Positions 1-13,845 of a stretch of 64,000 nucleotides of DNA are shown here, one piece after another. This stretch comes from Callaeas wilsoni (Eukaryota; Chordata; Aves; Passeriformes; Callaeidae): the NCBI GenBank assembly GCA_013398955.1, contig VWPU01019207.1, positions 39,025-103,024 on the forward strand, in the 5' to 3' direction. Positions within the stretch are counted from its first letter, which is position 1. Every line of letters starts with the position of its first letter. The position numbers and the translations under genes are program-made. The notes below the pieces were generated by a model. That model had not been told where the DNA came from. It saw nothing but the letters and a program-made list of their open reading frames with translations, and ran no database searches.

Positions 1-806
1 AGCACAGAGACTTTGACAAATTAGAGGTCTGAGAAATCACCAACCATATGAAGTTTAACAAAGACAAGTGCTGGATTCTGCATCTGGGATGGGAATTGTA
101 GGTACAGACTAGGAAATGAGAGTCTGGAGACCAGCACCACAAAATAGGACCTGGGGGTCACTGGCAGGTTGAACATGAGTCAGCAGTGCCCTGGCAGCCA
201 GGAAGGCCAACTGTGTCCTGGGGGCATCAGGCCCAGCATCACCAGCTGGGCAACGGAGGGGATTGTCCTGCTCTGCTCTGCACTGGGGCAGCCTCACCTC
301 GAGTGCTGGGGGCAGTTTTGGGCACCACAAAATAAAATATTAAAGGCATTAGAGGGCACCCAAACAATGGCAACAAAGACGGTGAAGGGCCTTGAGGGGA
401 AGCTGTATGAGGAGCAGATCAGGTCACTTGGTCTGTTCACTCTGGAGGAGACTGAGGGGAGACCTCACTGCAGTCTAGAGCTTCCTCGTGATGGGAAGAG
501 GAGGGGCGGACACTGATCTCTTCCCTGTGGTCCCAGTGACAGGACTCGAGGGAATGGCCTGAGGTTGTGTCAGGGGAGGTTTAGGTTGGATATTACAAAA
601 AGGTTCTTCACCCAGAGGATGGCTGGGCACTGGAACAGCTCCCCAGGGAAGTGGCCATAGCAGCAAGCCTGACAGATTTCAAGTGTTTGGACAATACTCT
701 CAGACACATGGTGTGATTCATGGAGCTGTTCTGTGCAGGGCCAGGAGCTGGACTTCTGGATGATCCTTTTGGTTGCCTTCCAACTCAGGAGATTCTGTGA
801 TTCTGT
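1..806 (+). mobile_element. CR1 LINE 3' fragment, truncated by window edge
   Basis: Recognised by the CR1 3' region. From about 130 it carries reverse-transcriptase C-terminal remnants (GAACATGAGTCAGCAGTGCC, CACCTCGAGTGCTGGGGGCA). The later part includes GGGGAGACCTCACTGCAGTC and GTGACAGGACTCGAGG, then GGTTGCCTTCCAACTCAGGA and an ATTCTGTGATTCTG tail ending near 806. Stops and indels break the frame, so it is a dead copy. Orientation is opposite to RIMS2. The 5' extent is unknown because it reaches the window edge, and the first 60 bases are less certain. Confidence 0.88.
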
Positions 807-2164
807 AAAATTTAGTATGGTCCTTGTAGCCAGTGAAGAGTTCTGTGCCATACCTATAGCAGCTAATCAAATGTGTTAGGCCTGTTCTCTGGCCTTGACA
901 GCCTGCATACACACAGCAGGCTAGCTTACACTGGCTTACATCCTTCCCAAAACATGGTTTTATCAAGGCATCCCGCCTGGAGGAAATTGACCCCAATTTA
1001 TGCTGTCTCCTGAATTGCCCTTTATCTGAATCAGGGTCACCTTATCAGTGTGTCCAGCACAAAGCTATGCCAAAGAGAACACAAGCCGTTTAAACAATAT
1101 AGAGGATCAAGACTATGTCCTGGCCCTATCTAGCTTACTGGTCTAGACTTAGCCTTAAATTCCTTGATGAGATTAGAAATCTCAGCTTGTTTTCAAATTA
1201 TGATATTCAACAGCCCAATTCTGGCCCATAAGCTTTTTCTGAATGCTTTTAAAGAAAAAGAGTAAGCAACTATAAAACTGCTGTTCAAACATGGCCTTCT
1301 AGAAATGCAGTGTTAAGGTTTTGGATTTCTTAAAGGCATTAATCTCCACTGTCTCTTTGCAGAGACTCACCTGTTTTCAAAACTGAGAGTATAATTACTT
1401 TCTGGAAAAAATGTGTTTTCAAAGTCTTCCGGACTCTTACTACAGCAGATAATCAGAAATGAACTGGTTTTTCTCTCCAGTTTGTCAATATTTGTACTGA
1501 ATTATAGAAAGATTAGAAAACACTGCCAGAGAAACTTCCCAAAAACAGTGATTAGAATTGGCTACTTGGAAAACAATCCTTTCTGGAACTGTTGCATAGT
1601 CAAAGAGGAATTCCATAATGTGCCTAAGAAAATCCTCATAGAAGAGAAGCAGAGAAGTCTCGCAAGATCTTTGATTTAGTCTTGGTATTTCGTGCTTTAG
1701 GCAGACCATTCCCTTGATATCTGACCAAGATGGAAAGAAACTGTGAGGTTTGGGTTAAGGAGAGGGAAGATTTCACGGTGCAAAAGAATCCTGTCCTAAA
1801 GGCAGTGAAACTGATCTGAAGCCACTTTACCCGGGACAGTAAATGGCTTGTAACTCTTGCACTGAGTGATATGGACTGCACTGTGGGTAAATGTTCTAGA
1901 TCCTAAACAGGTTCCAGATAAAGACTTGGTTTACTCAATATTTTTGGATGCTAGGTAGTAAAAAACAAGTCTAAATTTCATCCAACCTCTCTCAGTTTCT
2001 GATGGACTTGAAAGCATTTAATAATCTTACAAGAAAATACTAATTTTAGAACTAATTGATACTATTTTTAGCTGTTATATTTTCCATGAAGCAGGTGCAG
2101 ACACAGTAAACGCTCATTGTAACATATATACTAAATGGAAAATCTCGTCCTGTTGCCATAGGTA

Positions 2165-2193
2165 AAAACCTGCAGTCTTTGGCTGCAGGTTTT
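2165..2193. repeat. Perfect 11-bp inverted repeat with 7-base loop
   Basis: Arms AAAACCTGCAG and CTGCAGGTTTT with a TCTTTGG loop. The stem does not extend far enough to suggest a microRNA precursor. Confidence 0.85.
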
Positions 2194-5100
2194 GAATTAG
2201 TTCCAGAGTTGGAAGGCATCGTGGTCAGATTCTTGTCTACAGAAACAGAAATATTTTCTAAAAACTGGCTGACTCATACTGTAAGTACTAAATTTCATCA
2301 GGAATACTTTGTTTAGGCCAGAAACCAAAAAAAACACCCCAAAACACAAACTAAAAACCCCACATTGATATCATGATCCATCTGCCAGCTCAAAATAAGT
2401 CCCAGTGACAGGAACCTCAGAGCTCCCACTCAGCTTCCTCATCCCTCTTCTCTAACCTGGTAAGTTCTGCAGTAGTAATGTACTGCTAAAGTTTTATAAA
2501 TTGTCTTTTCAATCAGGCCCTGGCTCTGAACCACACCAGTCTGTGTCAGAAAGCAGCACAGGGAGCAGTCCAGAATCCTTATACCCAGTGACTTTGTAAT
2601 CACTAACAAATTGCAAAGAATATCACTTATTTTACAAAGACTAAGTAAAGATGTAACAGATGTTATCTGTTTCAATGACTGATAAACTAAATTATCATGA
2701 AAAACTTGATTTTTTTTTCACTTATCAATGAATGCACTTTACTAAAACCAGTGTTATGAAGCACAGGCATTTTTCCAATCTACAATGCTGTTAATACTTT
2801 TAAATAATAATAAGAAGATATCAATACAATCCATCGTACTGTATATTGTTGGTAGGATTTTTGAGGATGCTGTTTGTATTTTTCAGTCATTTTTACAGCA
2901 GTATTGGAAATGACAACTTGTAATCTCATTGCTCTGCCATAAGCATATGTATCAGAGAATCAGATTTACACAAGTCATTTGGCAGACCTTGCAGGTTTCT
3001 TTATTTCAAAGTCAGAGCAAAATTAATATTACTGCTTTCCAGCTTAGTTGTCTGGCAACTATCCCTAATGAAAATAAGGCATCAATAATAGTGAAAATCC
3101 ATGTTGTCAAGTGTGCAGTACGGCTGTGGGCTGTGATGTCCTAGGGAAAGGATTTTCACAATTTTTCAATTGTTGTAATAGATATTTTTTAATGTATGTC
3201 TCCTGTGAGACTGGAAGACCCACTGAGGACTTTGTTTACTGCTTTTTACAAGCAGGAGATGAATTTTAATGCCATTCTTAATAGACCTGTTAACTCAATC
3301 AGAGATGCTCTCATTTCATTAATTTACTGAAGAAATTTACAAAAACAGCATTAGGGGGACAGCTGTGATGCAGGAAATAACATTTCCATGGGAACAACGC
3401 TTCCGGCCAATGCACGTACTTGTCTGCCAATTCACATCAAAGAGAAACACTGCAGGTTCAAAATTATAATGACTTAGTCTCTGGAGATCCACTTGGTCAA
3501 AAATTATTCTATTAACTTATTGGTGGTATAAATCTCTAATAGCTACTGGACTGACTTAATTATTAGGTTTATTTTATTGAAATTATAACAAGAAAGTTGT
3601 GGGGAAAATAGAGCAGTGTTTATAAACTATTTTGTTATGTATATTACTATTCAAAGAAAACTCGTGGCCACATCTCAAAATACAAGTAGCAATATTTTGA
3701 TACAAAATTTCTTTTTCAAAGGTTTCTTTTATTACAAATCAGGAATACCTCACCTGCTATAGTACATAGGTTGACTTGAGCTGGATCTCCCCCTCTCTGG
3801 TAGATATAAAGCTGTCCACACTGCTTTATTATTATAAATTAAGAGAAGTATAACTTCTTCTATGAAATCTATGACTATGACATAGGATACTTTTTTCAAA
3901 TAGGAACAAATGGCAAAATCATTTGGGATCAGACCATTAGATTATTTAAAAAACATAGCCACAACAAATGAATGATGCTGAAAAAACACTGTAACAGCTA
4001 GCTGTTTCCCAACACTAGCAGTTGAATTATACACAGACCTTCAGAGATTTTTGATAAAATTTCTCATCTTCTCTGACAGAATTATTGGCTATTTTTAAAA
4101 ATAAAAATACAGTTGATAAATTTTTAAAATTTTAAGTGAAATTATAATGAAGATTATATTAATATTCATCTAGTGTCAATAAATTTTGAAGTTTTCCTTT
4201 ACAAAGTTACAGAAAAGCTTTATTACCCTGCTAACAGTAATGAATCTTTGATGAAATCCCTTTCTTTGAGACAGTGAACTAAACCAGTCATTTACTCTGT
4301 GTGGATGCAAAAGAAGTCTAATGAGAAAATTAGTTGAGGTCTAGAAGTCTTGCATTAGTCAGCTGTCATATTCATTGGTAATAAAAGAAGTCCATATGAG
4401 CTCTGAAGGCTTGGCAATAAAGTACATTGCAGTCAAAGACAGAGTGAGTTTTGAATAACATCCAAATTCTTTGAGTTTAGAAAGCATCTTCTTTAACCCA
4501 GCCTGGCAAAAAGCAGTTGTGTTTGTAAAAGCTGGGTAACAACTAGCTTGCTAAATTAAAACTGATCATGAGCAACCTGATTTAATCAAGTGTTCTCTTG
4601 CAAAAATGCACCTGGCATGAACTTAATCTGAAAGTTAAATGTTATGTGCCTGTTCCAACCAGCTGTTGAATCAGTCTTCCAGCAGGGATGGAGAAGAGGG
4701 CCCAGTTTTCTGTATTAGCACTGCTAAATGACAATCTATACTGCAAACCTACTGCTCAGTGTTGTTTCTGGAAGGGCTGAATAGAGCTCTATGAAATGAA
4801 AAGCAAGCAGTGAATTGCTAAACCAGACATTAAATCCAGTATGTGGCCCAGACCTCAAATCACCAGAGAAATAATGTAAAATCAAGTCAGGAAAGTGAGA
4901 AATATTTCCGACTTGAAGGCTGAAATGCTCAAAAATAGACAGAGTTAAGAGACATCGTGTTTTGCCCGAGGGTAAGAATCACCATGATTTATCATCGTGC
5001 TAAACTGAAATTGCTGTGAGGGAGATTTACTTATTTAGAAAACTCATTGACAGTTAGAAAACTTTGGAAGATAGGCATGGGGGAACTGGACAGGATGCAC

Positions 5101-7972
5101 TACTGAGACTGCATTAAGAGAAAAATCACATAACACACAGGGAAGATCCAGATGTCCTGAAAGGGCTTTATTTAAATAAATTGCTGTCAGCAATATGGAT
5201 CTCACTATAGCTGCATCTATACTTCACTCATGAAAGTCTGTATTGCTTTGATTAGTACTGCACAAAGGGAATATGCTCAGGCTCATTTAAATGCTTATGT
5301 GCATGTGTGTGGCAGTGGCTGTCTAAAGAATAAAACAACTCTAACATTTCCTTCATCCTTGTAAATTCGGGTTGCTTGAGGACTCTGAAAAATCAGGGTC
5401 AGAATAGGCACTGCTAACATCTCCAAAACTCATAGCATGTCTCTGAATTGATCTTCTGGGACTGAGAACTAAACGGACACGAACAAGAGATCTGAAGCCA
5501 TAATTACTTCAACCAAAGAGACATTATCTGGGACATCGTGATCTTGCCTGTCTGACTTCTGTCACTTTGACAAAATGACTTTGAGTCACTTTTGGTCTCT
5601 GGGGGTAATTATAAAAGCATACAGAAAACTTAAGACCATCATAAAAAAGAAAATGTTGTGAGGAAAGGTGTCTCACATCTTTCTGAACATGAGCCTGCAA
5701 CCTTTGTTTTTCGGAGCTGGAGAAGGCAGGTCTATGACCAAATGCCCCTGCTGAGACAATGTGTACCTGGCATACCATGCTTGTTTGAAGCAACTTTCCT
5801 CTTTTTTACCTTGGGCCTCCACAGGAATTGTGCTTATGTTATGGCTACTATCTGGGAAGTGCTGGGCTCTCAGTGGTATTTGTAAGGAAATTTGATTTCC
5901 TGCTAGGGGATACCTGATGACACATCTCCCAGCTTGTTTAGGTAGCACCTTACAGACTTTAGGAGAAGTATGAACACCACAGAGGTACAGTGAAATTACT
6001 GAAAATGTTCAGATGTTCGGTCAAAAAACATTAAAATCAGATATATGGGCAATGTCCAACCACTGGAGCATTATCTTTCCATAGCTACTAAGCACACAAT
6101 AGTAAGACCAGCACTGGGCTCCTTATCCTTAATTAAAGTACAGCACTTGCTAGATGGGCCTGGAAATGTGTTTCAAATGCAATGGCACAAACCCAGCGAC
6201 TGCATTTTGGAAATACTTCTAAGAAGTAACATGAGGGAGTTTATGTTTGCTTCTTGGAAGGCTAAGTGAGAAGCTTATTAATTATTTTCAATGAAGCACA
6301 TTCTTAGGAATATGTATTAGTTTTACAGAATCTTGTCACACTTCTATTAAAATAATACTCAGGTAAAAAGATTAAAAACATACATCACTAAGACAGAGCC
6401 ATATCTGTCCAATCATAATGTCCAAGAAAGAAAAGCTTTATAAGCTTCAATAAACAATCCCTTGTTTTTCTAAATTTCTACCCCACTTCTAGTTTTTGCT
6501 GTTTCTATTCTTGTCAACAGATCAGTTGTGCTCAATCCTGTACAAATAAAAATTAAAAAGTCTGTCTATTGAAAACCTTATGATTCAATCCAGTTTTAAA
6601 TATTTTCAGAAAATAAATCTTTTTATAACACACTTAAAAGTGCAAAAAAACTAATTTCAACATTTATATTTGCTTCAAACCCTAATTTAATTTTTTTTCC
6701 TTCATCTCTGCATCCTTGCATGTCTACAGGGCTTTCTCCCTGCATTTCTTGTGGTTTTGTTTTGTTTAAACTACTGATGCAGAGTTTTTAAATAAACTTT
6801 ACTAACAGGAGTGCATCAGTGCTTTATGGATCACAGGTCAGAGCTGGCTCAACAGAGGTTAAAGTGCAGGCTGCATTTCGCGGAGAGGGAAGCAGTCTCA
6901 AAGATATTACATTACAGTCAAACAAAAAATGTCTGAGTTCTTTGCTGGGCGCTGTATATCAAAGCTGCAGACTGTTTGAAATGACGTATTTTTACTGTTC
7001 ACCTGTTAATAACGTGTACTTCCAAATTCATTAATTTATTATAACCCAGTGTATCAAAAGGAATTTACTAACTGTAAGGGAGCCTATATATCTTTTGTAT
7101 TTACTCCAAAGTAACAGGAAAAAACAGGTCTCCAAGGGTTCTATAGACAGTGACAAATAACTTAGAAACCAGTGACTTTACTAGATTTCTTAAATTATTT
7201 TTATTCTACTCTCAGTACAGATTTCATAACAAATATATTTGTTAATACCATTGATCTTTTTCGTATTTTTCCATAATATTTTTCCAGAAGCTACGTATTA
7301 TTTTCTTCAGCATGTCATCTATGAAAATGTAAAAAACCAAATGGCCAAATTATTGTCTATGTGTGTTAGTACAGACCCAGTAGCTCTATGAATTTATAGC
7401 TTTCAAATATTTGCCTTTCTGTAGAAAACTAAAGTTAAAAATCTATATTAAAAAGTAGTGGCTTTGAATCTATGCTTCAAATGGATAAGAGTTTTTTATA
7501 AACTCCTAACAGACTCTACTCAGATCAATAATACTAGCAAAACCTTACTGAAAAAAACTTTATTTTGGGTCCTCTGGTTTTAAAGACATGGACTGGCAAT
7601 ACATAATCAGCCCTGCTTATCCATTCATAAGTGTGCAGAAGAGTTACACTAGAGAGACACAAAATAAAGTTGCTGCTTCTTGTTCAAGGACCCAGTGCAT
7701 CACACCTGCCCCAATTGCCTGGATAACGTGATGTTTTGCAGCTGAAAAGAGCTGAAAAGAGTACAGTGAATTGTACTGCAACCTGCCATTCTCATCTCAG
7801 GAGAGGCAAGATCACTTTGTTGTCATGTTCAAAAAGTTGTTAGACCAACATCTGTTGAGAGCTGCAGGAAACTTCATGCTGGCATGCTTTCCCTGAAAAC
7901 CTACACGAACACTGACATAACTGGAGCCAAGTTCTCTCTCCTTCCGTGGCAGAAATGACACTGGGTGAACCT

Positions 7973-7973
<1 letters not shown>

Positions 7974-8026
<53 letters not shown>
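7974..8026. repeat. TATC tetranucleotide microsatellite
   Basis: About 13 uninterrupted copies of TATC. Likely length-polymorphic. Confidence 0.97.
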
Positions 8027-11000
8027 CTGTTGGAAGCACAGACTACCTGTACTGCAATTTTGCTGAAAGACTGATCATGCAGTGGGGAAACAGTCTCAGG
8101 CTACTGTTTTCTCTTCCAAACATATGGCCTGTTTGGCTACAAAGGTTAGATATAATTAACTTCTTTCATCTAGTAGCGCAGTTGAAGCAACCATTGAAAT
8201 ACTTTTCAAATAGCTTTAAGGAACCAAACAGCATATACACGTTGAAAATGGATTCTTGGTGTCTGTTATCTTTTGTACAGTTTTTTGTATTTTTACCAGA
8301 ATAAAGATTTTCAAAACCATTACTGGCTTCCACCCCTGTGAAGGAGCTTGCAAAGACTGCATTGACATGCTTTTTCTTCCAGAAAAATACTGCATTTAAC
8401 TGTTAATAGCTACAGTCACAGTGGAAGGATCATAAAACCTGAAATACTAAAATTAATGAAAATGAAATTTAATGAAAAACTAAGGAACAAATACTCATCA
8501 GGAATCAGTTTTAAAACCTACAAATTAAATTCTCTAAAGAATTTTTTTTACTGAATGAACTAGAACTAGAAAGTGAATTTGAAATGAATCTTTATACTTC
8601 AAAAAGGAAGGGGCACAAAAAGCATGAAGAACCTTTAGGAAGAGAAAAGGTTTTGTATCTGAAGAAATATATTACTTAAAGCCATACACTGCACTCTCTT
8701 TCTTGATTTTTTTAAGTGCTCTGCAAAATTACATCCCAGCTGAATTTTTCCACTACAAATTTCCCTTTCTCGGTTGGGTCATCTTCCTACTTAATCAGCT
8801 CTATTCCTTCTACTGTCTTTTAGAACTCACTTCCTTTCTTCACATGAGATGTCACTGATTCCTTCCAAATACACAGCAAAACTTTGTGACTTGCACATGC
8901 TTTTTACTTCACATCTCTGCCCTCTCTGCCCACCCATACAGATAATTGCTTTGTCCACTCTCTCACCATTTCAAACGACAGATACTGCAGAGCTTTTCTC
9001 CAGTCCTGGCAATTTACCCAATAACCTCTTCCAGGATACTAGAGGAAAGATAAGTTTCATAGTCTTTCTGTTTGGCTGTCTCATCTTCCTCCACACATCA
9101 GGAAAAAGTTACATTCTCTTTTACACAGTTGTACATAATTGATCCTTATTTCCTAGTATCTTAGCACTTGTTCCTTACCATATTTATCTTCTCTCATTCA
9201 AGACTGAAAGATCAACTCCTCCTGACCATCAAACTTGCCCCTCATCCTCTTGATATATTTTTAGCAAGCACCTCATGTTTTGTCCTCATTGTCTTGAATG
9301 CTTGAAAACAGCTCTCCAGAAAAATTCACAAAGATACCTTTTATTCTCTCCTCAAATCTCCTCTTAGCATTCACTCTCTGTTGTCAAGATGTCCTCAACG
9401 CCGTGTTGTACCTATCTCCAGTCATGTGGAACATCTCTTTGTTCTTCTGTGCTTCCCTCTCTGGACTCATATGTTATTTCATGATTTAGACTCTGTGTGC
9501 TTGGAACAGAAGTTGTATTTTTCTACTGTATTTCAAGAGTGAAATCCTGCTCTGTGATAACATTTGCTGTGTATTCACATGGTAAAACAAAACTATTGTG
9601 ACTATCAGAATTAATGCTTAGGATTGATATTTAGAAAAATATTAAGGATAAAATTTAGAGCAGTCTTAAACAGATTACTTTCAATAAAAAGTGTTAATGA
9701 TTGAAGATTAGATCTAAGAAGCCTTTATTTTTGGCCCTAAGATTATCATGGAGATGAAGTAAGAAATAATGTCAATAAACTCTACATAATAAATACTCAA
9801 CAGCAAAGCTGGAGCCAGTCTTTGTTTGCTGGCATGTATTTCTGAGAAAGAACACAATTATGATTTCCCTATAGGTCAAGCATATGCCAAAGTTTAGTTT
9901 TACAATGTTTAATGAAGACAAAATCTGATGCTGCAACTATTTCTGCCAAAACAAGATTAATTGATTTAATGTACTCCAGTGCTCCAAAAGCTAACGCCTT
10001 TTATTGTGCCAAGGTACTCTTTGAAATAGGCATGGGATGAATTACTGATGGCTGTCTGTGTTTACAGTCATTTCAACCCACCCATGATCTCAGCACACTG
10101 AAGACCTTAGTGAGACTATTAACATTACTCATGAAGTATATAAACACAGTAACATCAAGAGATATGAGGTATCCTTAACAAGGTAATTTTTGATGATGGA
10201 GTGATTGTGAGCAGCCCCTGCATTCCAGAGTGCCCAGAGGAAAGGTGACTGCTGTTCAACTAAAGATGCACCTCTGAACTAAAAATATATCTTGAAAATG
10301 CCCATCTGCAATATAGCTTTTCTTGATGCCCAAGATCTCAGGAATTACATAGTAATTTACTACTATTCTCTAAAGGAAGAATTGGCCGCTTTTGTTCTGC
10401 TGGGTCTCTCAAATACCTATTGATATGTTTAATTGATATGTTTGGTTACTTTTAATATTTGTGGTGTGTCTGAAAACATTCTTTTTTGGAAGCTGAAGTC
10501 ATTACCTTATAAATTGCCAAGTATGTGTTATTTTATAAATTGCCAGAGAAAAGAGCAGGAGGCACTGAATTTGCAAAAATGCTGACAATTGATCCTGCCT
10601 TCATGCTTGCCCACTGAATACACAAGTCATTATATTTCAATATGTTATGAGACACAACTATGTGTGTATATGAGTGTTTATACATGCCTATAGCTGCCCC
10701 TATCCAGGAATCAATCTGGCTTTTCTGTTTGGTTCTTACCCTAGAAAAATGTTCAGACAGTACTAAAAATGAGCACTGACTCCACCATGGGAAAGGAAGG
10801 TGAATATAAACTTTTCTGTTTATTCACAACTTGCATACTAAAAGTCGTCAAAATGTGCAAAGTGGGCAAATAATATTAGAGACTGATTTCCATGAAGGGA
10901 GCCAAAATCTGACACAAACAAAAGCCACTGCACAACAGTCACTTAATAACAGCTTGTTTCTTTGTAGAGTAGAGACTCCTGACTTGTGTCACTTCTTCCT

Positions 11001-12453
11001 GAAGGCAGAGAGCAGCTAGCAGAAGAATAAGTTGGCACAGGAAACAAGGAGCTGTTTCTCAAGAAGGACTTCACTTTCTATGGGGGACAGTATATTGGCT
11101 AAAGACCAGCTTGAGTGAAATCTAGAAACCAGGAAGAGAGTCATGCTTTTGAAAGGTAGGACTTGCAGATCCATTAGACTGGGAAATTAATGGGAAATGG
11201 AAGAGAAAAAGGTTTTTACATAATCCTTTTGCACACTACCATGCAGCAGAGCCTGGATCACGTATGCCAATGCACTCTTAAAGACAGCTGGTTCTAAACA
11301 ACTGGTTTTGCTACAATCTAAAACGCATGAACATGAGTGAAGGAATGATGGCACAATATATAAAGGCAGTAGTAGTTAGTTTGTATCACCCAGGACTATA
11401 CACTAGGCATTTTGATTCTCTCTTTGTATCCCCTTTGTTTTGAGTGTGTTATGGATGTGAGCATATACAAGCATGTACATACGTAAGTTTGTAGCAAGGA
11501 AAGAAAATGGATTTTCATAGATTGCTCTGTGTTTACCCGAACGTATATCAGCACAATCTTACAGGCATAAGTTATTTAGAGGTAGTGCAGAATTGTCAGG
11601 CTAAAAGAAAACGTATTTTTTCTGAGATTTTCTGCTATTCTTGTGTGATTGAGAATGGGTTCAAGAATATTCATCAAATCTGAAGCTCATTTTTCTAATG
11701 ACAAAAGAAGGAATATTGTATTTCTCTCAATGCAACATACATGGATTTTGCAATACAAAATGTCAGACATTTGCATTGTTTTAAGGATTTGTGGCAAAAT
11801 GTATAATTCTAGAATATTATCTGATAAAACCAGAGCCAGTTGTGCTGTAATGTTTCTGGATACACCACAGCAGCTGAAGTGCATGACCCCTCCACAATAC
11901 AGCAATCCTTGACAGTTATTCACATGGAACAAAAGAAGAGAAATGAAGACTCTGCTTTATCCACATTGATTGTCAATCAGTATGCACCACAAAGAGGACT
12001 GAAAAAAAAAATTCCAAATTTTCTTCTTTAGTATGGCCATAAATAAAAGTAAGGATAATTTTGATATTGCTGAGTTTTCACTCAACAAAACATTTTTCCA
12101 TGAAATAATAATTCAAGTAGGGAATATAATAAAGGAGCTTAAAATTTCTACTGCTTATTACAGTCAAACCCAAACTTTAGTCTAAACTAATTTTAAAAAT
12201 AATATACTGTGGTTGTATGCATATTAATGAGTCAAGTTGGTGTGCTGCCTCATTTGGTATGCAGAACAAGTTCATTGAAGCTGAGAATAAAACGTGATTA
12301 AATATGAAAGCGTGATGACTGAAAGCAGAAACAAACAAAAAAAGAGCTGCAGAGAGCATAGGCAATAAGCAAGCAAAGGGAATAAAAAGAGAAGACAAGT
12401 GGGGTACTGGTACAGGGGAAAGATAGATCTACATAAACAGAAATGTATTTTAC

Positions 12454-12690
12454 CTGTCATCCTCTTTCCCTTCTTCAGCTTGGTCTTCTTGAGCTTTTTC
12501 ATCATGCCCTGATTCTTTGATCTCCTCCTTATCACAGTTCTCTGTCACCTCTTGCCCTTCCCCTTTTTCATTAATTTCTTGCTCCTTTGCTTTTTCCTCC
12601 TCCTCCTTTTCTTCCTCCTCAGGAAATACTTCATCTTGTTCATCCCCTTCCAGCCCTCCCTCTTTTTTCCCCTCTATATCCCTTGTCCTT
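12454..12690 (-). CDS. RIMS2: RIMS2 candidate cassette exon, 237 nt, glutamate-rich, phase 2-2
   Basis: Seen: minus-strand acceptor GTTGACTTCAG after a T/C-rich tract, 237 open bases, donor GATGACAG|GTAAAA. One base (A) completes the AG left by the serine-rich exon to AGA (Arg); 78 full codons follow, and AG is left over again. It is thus symmetric and skippable. The peptide begins RTRDIEGKKEGG and contains EEEEKEEEEKAKEQE. By my count 27 of 78 residues are Glu and 8 are Asp, with 10 Lys and 2 Arg, so it would add a strongly acidic, probably disordered or helical segment before the C2B domain. I do not recall such a segment in mammalian RIM2. Caution: purine-rich DNA lacks T and so stays open easily; the exact splice sites and phase are the better evidence. 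Confidence 0.68.
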
Positions 12691-13672
12691 CTGAAGTCAA
12701 CAAAAATTGAAAAAGGCATGCAAAAAGTAAAGGAAAAGAATAAATTAAAGTTAAGGTCATGGAGAAGAGCATGCATGAAGAAAGGAAATGCAAAAGAAAT
12801 GAAATAAAAACTAAAGGATAAAAGCAGACATAACGTAAGTCATGCTGGCTAGGAGTCCAGTCTACACTAGAGAGCCTTGGAACATTTTCTTAGTAAGTCC
12901 CTACTCAAACAAAACTTGCATGGGAATACCTCACATTTAGAAAGAAATGTATCAGAGAAACAATGTGGTCCTAGTAATGCTCATATAAGCAGATGCTTAA
13001 ACAACTTTTGCAAATGCTTTCTTTTAAGAGGACAATTTTCTGAGAACTACTATAGGTGATGCAGGTGGGTTACACCTTCTAGAAAAATTAACTTACATTT
13101 GTACACCAAATGAAAGCCAAAGCTCCTCTGAGTGCACACAGGGTGCAGGCAAAGAAAATGTTGTGTTTTGGTCACAGATACACAATGTACGTCTTGTTGA
13201 AGAGCAGCTCAACCATTGTACACCTACAGTTAAACTGGACTAGTTAAGTATTAAATAAATTGAATTGGTCTGTGTAAGTATTAAATAATAGATCTATAAA
13301 AGTTCAGCATTCTATTTAAAAGGAAAATAAGATGCCTCTGCTGGCACAAATTTTCAAGTTAAACCGTCTTTTCAGCCATAATAAGTATATTTTACAAAAT
13401 GGTTTTCAGAAAGTGTGTCTAATGCTTGCTGACAGCGTATGTTTGTTATTTTTGTGTATGTTAGATAACTCAAGATGACAAAACTTGGTTAAAAACAAAT
13501 TCCATGAAGACTTCAAAAAGCACTAGATGAGAAAGACATTTAAGCCAGTATTTTGCAAAATCCCTGCAAATGTCATTCTAGGCAAAATGCTAATGTCAAA
13601 TACAAATACTGATAAGTGTTCCATTACTAAAATTACACAACTGCAGCTGACACTATAGCTCATCATGCTCAC
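12691..13672 (-). other. RIMS2: RIMS2 intron, about 1.0 kb
   Basis: Short intron between the serine-rich and glutamate-rich exons. The donor is ATCAG|GTGAGC. The acceptor is GACTTCAG, preceded by a pyrimidine-rich stretch. No other feature is seen. Confidence 0.75.
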
Positions 13673-13845
13673 CTGATTTTCTTGTTTCCCCTTGGACGCT
13701 CTGACTGGACAGACATGTAGCTCGTGCTGCTGAAACGGGAAGCGCTGCTGGTCCGGGACACGGCCGAGACATCGCTGACATCGCTGTCCGACGACTTATT
13801 GGAAACATTGTCTGAGCCCCGATGAGGATCCCGCCCTGACCGGTA
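13673..13845 (-). CDS. RIMS2: RIMS2 exon, 173 nt (YRSGRDPHRG... SERPRGNKKI)
   Basis: Seen: minus-strand TTCCTCTTGCAG acceptor, 57 codons open in phase 0, two extra bases (AG), then GTGAGC donor. The peptide starts YRSGRDPHRGSDNVS, includes SDVSDVSAVSRTSSASRF and ends VQSERPRGNKKI. It matches mammalian RIM2 (YRSGWDPHRGADNVSTKSS... GNRKI as remembered). The SAV...SRF residues and the GNKKI end distinguish it from RIM1. It is a serine-rich stretch of the linker before C2B with many potential phosphorylation sites. The split serine or arginine codon (AG|N) at its end makes this the phase-2 junction used by the following glutamate-rich exon or, when that is skipped, by the next constitutive exon outside the window. 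Confidence 0.96.

Larger units (their letters stand above)
1..12453 (-). other. RIMS2: RIMS2 intron (5' part), runs off the left edge
   Basis: Intron after the glutamate-rich exon. I searched by eye for the expected next exon (VFTSKMQNRQ-like) and found no match. It holds a CR1 element at the left edge (1-806), a TATC microsatellite at 7974-8026 and a perfect hairpin at 2165-2193. The rest is AT-rich, with no recognisable genes. Confidence 0.7.

Noticed and set aside
2165..2193. Hairpin considered as a microRNA precursor
   Set aside because: The stem is only 11 bp with a 7-base loop and pairing does not continue outside it.
12517..12807. 96-codon plus-strand serine-rich open frame
   Set aside because: It is the antisense shadow of the purine-rich glutamate exon; TCC/TCT serine codons are the complement of GGA/AGA-type sequence.
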